From contig JABYQQ010000009.1 of NCBI GenBank assembly GCA_022605405.1, positions 62,001 to 126,000 of the forward strand: a DNA stretch of 64,000 nt, given 5' to 3'. The position numbers and the translations under genes are program-made. The notes under the pieces are model-generated. The model worked only from the letters and a program-made list of their open reading frames with translations. It did not search any database and was not told the origin of the DNA. This document shows positions 61,131 through 64,000 of the stretch, in pieces (the stretch's first letter is position 1; each line of letters starts with the position of its first letter). Source of the DNA: Earliella scabrosa (taxonomy: Eukaryota > Basidiomycota > Agaricomycetes > Polyporales > Polyporaceae).

Positions 61131-62566
61131 CTACAACCTCATGCGCACGAGGACGAAAATCGCGTGCAGCACCATGAGAACAGCGACGATCCACTTGTGC
61201 TGCCTGAGTTTGACCATAACTCGGCTCGGAAGACCCTTTGCGCCAGCCTCGTCGATTGCGGCGATCTCTTCGTCGGTAAGAGCAGCTGCGATGATTTGCC
61301 GTCAGTATGATCCCTGTGGCTGGACGCGTATACTCACGTAGATCTGCAGCATCGAGGAACTGCTCCAGACGTTCCTTCTTCGAGCTCGTCCTTGGAAAGT
61401 GGTTTGAGTCAACAGCGACAATCATCGATCGAACGTGTCTTACGTCACGATCGCTACGCCCTTGCTTCGCGCCCACAGCAACAGAACCTGAGCAGGGGTG
61501 GCGTTGAGCCGCTTCGCAGCTGCAGCCACAGGCGTGTCCACAGGCCCACCAGACCACCGTGTGATGGTTCTGCCCCCGCATACATTAGCGCACGATGTGA
61601 GGAAAGCAGGGAAGAGCAGAACTGACATCAAGGGGCTGTAGGCTTCCGTCACGATCCCATGCTTCTTGCTGTACTCGAGTAGCGCCTTGTTCTTGTGGTA
61701 CGTGTATGGATTGAAGAAGATCTACGAGCGGGATCCATTCTTTACGTCAGCACATCCTCATCTCGTTCATAGCGCTGAGAGCGTAGCATGCCTGATTGAC
61801 GACGGGCTTGATCTTCGCGATCTTCATGATGTTCTGAAGGGGCTCCAGGGTGAAGTTGCTGACGCCGATGCTCCTACGTCGCCGGATATTGTCAACGATC
61901 GTCCAGCGGAAAAAAGATCGTAAGAGCGACGTACTTCACCAGTCCATCTTCTTTGAGCTTCTCGAACGTCCTCCAGTCCCGCTCGACATCCTTGAGTAAG
62001 GATGCGTAATGGACCAAGTACAGGTCGACCTGTTTGATGCCCATCTGTATGGCACGCGGCGGCGTGGCTCGTCAATAATGAACTAATGCATGCATCACGG
62101 ACTGCATGAGACTGACCGAGTCCAAACTGTTGTGGATCGCCTGCTCGATAGATGTTGTTCCAGACCACTTGGTGGTGATGAAGAACTCCGAGCGCGAGAG
62201 ACCGCATTCGCGGAGGGCGCGTCCGACGTACGGCTCAGTTTTGTATACTGATATGTCGGCTCGCATGAGTATGACGGGTTTATGAACCGATGAGGAGGAA
62301 ACATACACTGCGCAGAGTCAAGGTGCGAGTAACCTGTCTCAATGGCTTGGATCACGCCGTCGGAAATGTCGCCCTGCACGAGCCAAGTTACGATGATTGA
62401 CTCGAACTGCCCGGAGTGAATGTGACGCACCTTTCCTCTCCAACTCGACCCCGTCCCGAAGGCGAGCTCAGGCATCTATATAGTGCGTGTGAGTAACATT
62501 CCGGCAAGCACGGTGGTACGAAAGTACCTCATTTCCGTCATGGAGCTTGACCGTTCCCCAAGGCAT
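61131..62566 (-). CDS. Aldo-keto reductase with C-terminal membrane tail, 300 aa, 10 exons
   Basis: Exons 62528-62566, 62431-62475, 62307-62373, 62117-62247, 61935-62044, 61792-61873, 61627-61721, 61444-61569, 61338-61390 and 61131-61285 join to 301 codons. AKR marks: MPELAFGTGSSW, GYSHLDSAQ with the catalytic Asp, the catalytic Tyr in QLYKTEPYVG, ITTKWS, VDLYLVHYASLL, SIGVSNF, GIVTEAYSPL and RSKGVAIVTTSSKKERL (NADPH site). The His of the usual LLH appears as LVHY. The last 25 residues, RQHKWIVAVLMVLHAIFV then a basic end, form a tail anchor, so the enzyme probably sits on ER or mitochondrial outer membrane. The intron after exon 6 starts with GC instead of GT. Substrate unknown. Confidence 0.92.
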
Positions 62567-63136
62567 AGTAGGCTAAATTTCAGGCAAGATGAGCGGAGAG
62601 AAGGAAGAAGGGGGCGCTGGTCGCGACTGCAGGCTGCCATTTCGCACCCATACTTATATACGAGTGAAAGCAAACGCGATCGCGAAAGTGAGACATGACA
62701 TTGACACGGAGGCCGAGGGACGGAGGACGAACGTTTCAACTGATTAGATGACACCGGCAAGGTGTTATCTGATAGGCTGGCATCTAATCTGATATGATGT
62801 AGGCACCTTCGGACTTCCTCGGAATCGGACTGTCCAGGTACCTCCGATGGCCAGCGTACTTACCGCAGGCTCGCGAAGCCGCAACCGAAGCCTTGTACCC
62901 TCTTTCTGTCATAGCTGGCTGTTAGGACGGGTTGCTGACATCAACGACCAATGCCAGGATCATGGCGCGTGGAAACACTGAGCACTTGAAGTCGTGTTCG
63001 ACGATCATGCAGAAGCCGCACGACGCCTGGACACTAGAACGCCACTACACCGCCAAGCTTGCATAACCCCATCGGGAGTGAGTAACCACGTTGAAAGAGA
63101 TGCTCGTGAGAATACGTCAATCCGAGCGGGCCGACT
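62567..63136. promoter_or_regulatory. Promoter region of aldo-keto reductase 1
   Basis: A TATATAA element on the minus strand lies at 62654-62660, about 90 bases upstream of the start codon. The right part is the 3' flank of the second reductase. Confidence 0.5.
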
Positions 63137-64000
63137 CTACCAGACATAGTAGAAGTAGCAGAACAGCTGCAGCAGGAGTGCTGGTAGGAGAATATACTTG
63201 TTCCTCCGCAGGTTCGTCATGATCTTGCTTGGCGGTCCTTTCGCGCCTGCTTCGTCAATGGCCTTGACTTCCTCCTCGGTCAGCGGTGCTGCATACAACG
63301 ACAAGGGTTAACAGAGCCGCGCATAACAAGTAACCAGTACGTACGCAGATTGGTAATGTCGAGATACTCTTGCAGGTGTGTCTTATTGGAACTGGTCCTA
63401 CGGTGGGAGTGAGCAGTGCACCAACAAGACACGGAATGACAGACGTACGTGACAATAGCTACGCCCTTGCTTCTGACCCAGGAGAGGATCACTTGGGTAG
63501 GCGTGGCATTCAAACGCTTAGCAGCGGCTTGAACTGGCTTGTCCACGGGACCACCAGGATACATCGTAATGGGTCTGTGGGATACGTTCAGCGCTCCGAC
63601 GGAGCCGAATGGGGCGGGGAGGCATACTGTAGGCTACTGTATGCCTCAGTGACGATCCCGTGTTTCGCGCTGAACTCGAGCAATTCCTTGTTCTGGGCGT
63701 AGTTATACGGGTGAAACAATATCTGATCATAGTGTGCCAGTACTTGAGCCCTACGAACGCATGCCATGGGGCCTAGCTCACCTGATTGACAGCAGGTTTC
63801 ACTGTCGCGACCTTGACCAGATCCTGCATTAGTTTCAGGTCGAAGTTGCTCACACCGATGCTCCTATATGATGTTAGCTTATGAGAGAACTAGCAGCAAT
63901 GAGAAGCAGAGTTGACTGACTTAGCGAGACCAGCCTCCTTGATCTTCTCGAACTCTTTCCAGTCCTGTGCCAGGTCCTTCACGAAGTACGGATTGTGAAT
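63137..64000 (-). CDS. Aldo-keto reductase 2 with C-terminal membrane tail, C-terminal part (runs off right edge)
   Basis: Exons 63921-64000 (cut), 63782-63863, 63628-63722, 63449-63574, 63345-63397 and 63137-63288 are visible. The internal exons have exactly the same lengths (82, 95, 126, 53) as those of the neighbour, which proves tandem duplication. Sequence marks are SIGVSNFDLKLMQDL, VNQILFHPYNYAQNK, GIVTEAYSSL, AAAKRLNATPTQVILSW, RSKGVAIVT, LTEEEVKAIDEAG. The end, MTNLRRNKYILLPALLLQ then an aromatic stretch, is again a hydrophobic tail anchor but of different sequence. The intron that is GC..AG in copy 1 is GT..AG here. The N-terminus with the catalytic residues lies outside the window. 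Confidence 0.9.

Overview
The window is a piece of a filamentous basidiomycete nuclear genome, most likely an Agaricomycete and perhaps a polypore. Genes carry many short introns of about 50-60 bases with GT..AG ends, coding regions are GC-rich, and families typical of mushroom-forming fungi are present: expanded BTB and F-box proteins, a DUF6535 membrane protein, a GH30 glycanase and tandem aldo-keto reductases. The species cannot be fixed from the sequence alone. Exon models were built by hand from splice sites, frame continuity and family motifs. For each multi-exon gene given with a length, the exon lengths sum to a whole number of codons.

Layout. 0-11 kb is gene-poor: the 3' part of a possible secreted protein leaving the left edge, a GPI-like secreted protein (2145-3530), a BTB protein (4770-6109), then about 5 kb with no convincing gene but with a 276-bp fold-back element at 7107-7382. 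11-25 kb is dense: fused ergothioneine synthase Egt1 (11222-14669), an unknown 203-residue protein divergent from the ribonucleotide reductase large subunit (15974-19201) across a promoter rich in ACGCGT boxes, an F-box protein, ribosomal protein eS19 with an acidic tail, and a delta-12 desaturase. 27-40 kb holds a CK1-like kinase with a duplicated C-terminal module, a secreted GH30 glycanase, and a 1179-residue RRM/YTH RNA-binding protein whose YTH domain is interrupted. 41-53 kb holds a second BTB protein, eIF3 subunit i, AMP deaminase and a DUF6535 membrane protein. 53-64 kb holds pyruvate decarboxylase, two tandem F-box-like paralogues, and two tandem aldo-keto reductases with C-terminal membrane tails; the second runs off the right edge.

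How the genes relate. There is no obvious biosynthetic cluster. Housekeeping genes for nucleotide metabolism (RNR1, AMP deaminase), translation (eS19, eIF3i), lipid desaturation, fermentation and redox protection are interspersed with fast-evolving lineage families (BTB, F-box, DUF6535). The most unusual signals are structural: very small exons (4 nt in RNR1, 8 nt in PDC, 12 nt in Egt1, a lone start codon in eIF3i), a YTH domain split by about 210 low-complexity residues, a gapless 51-residue duplication in the kinase tail, and the ACGCGT cluster at RNR1.
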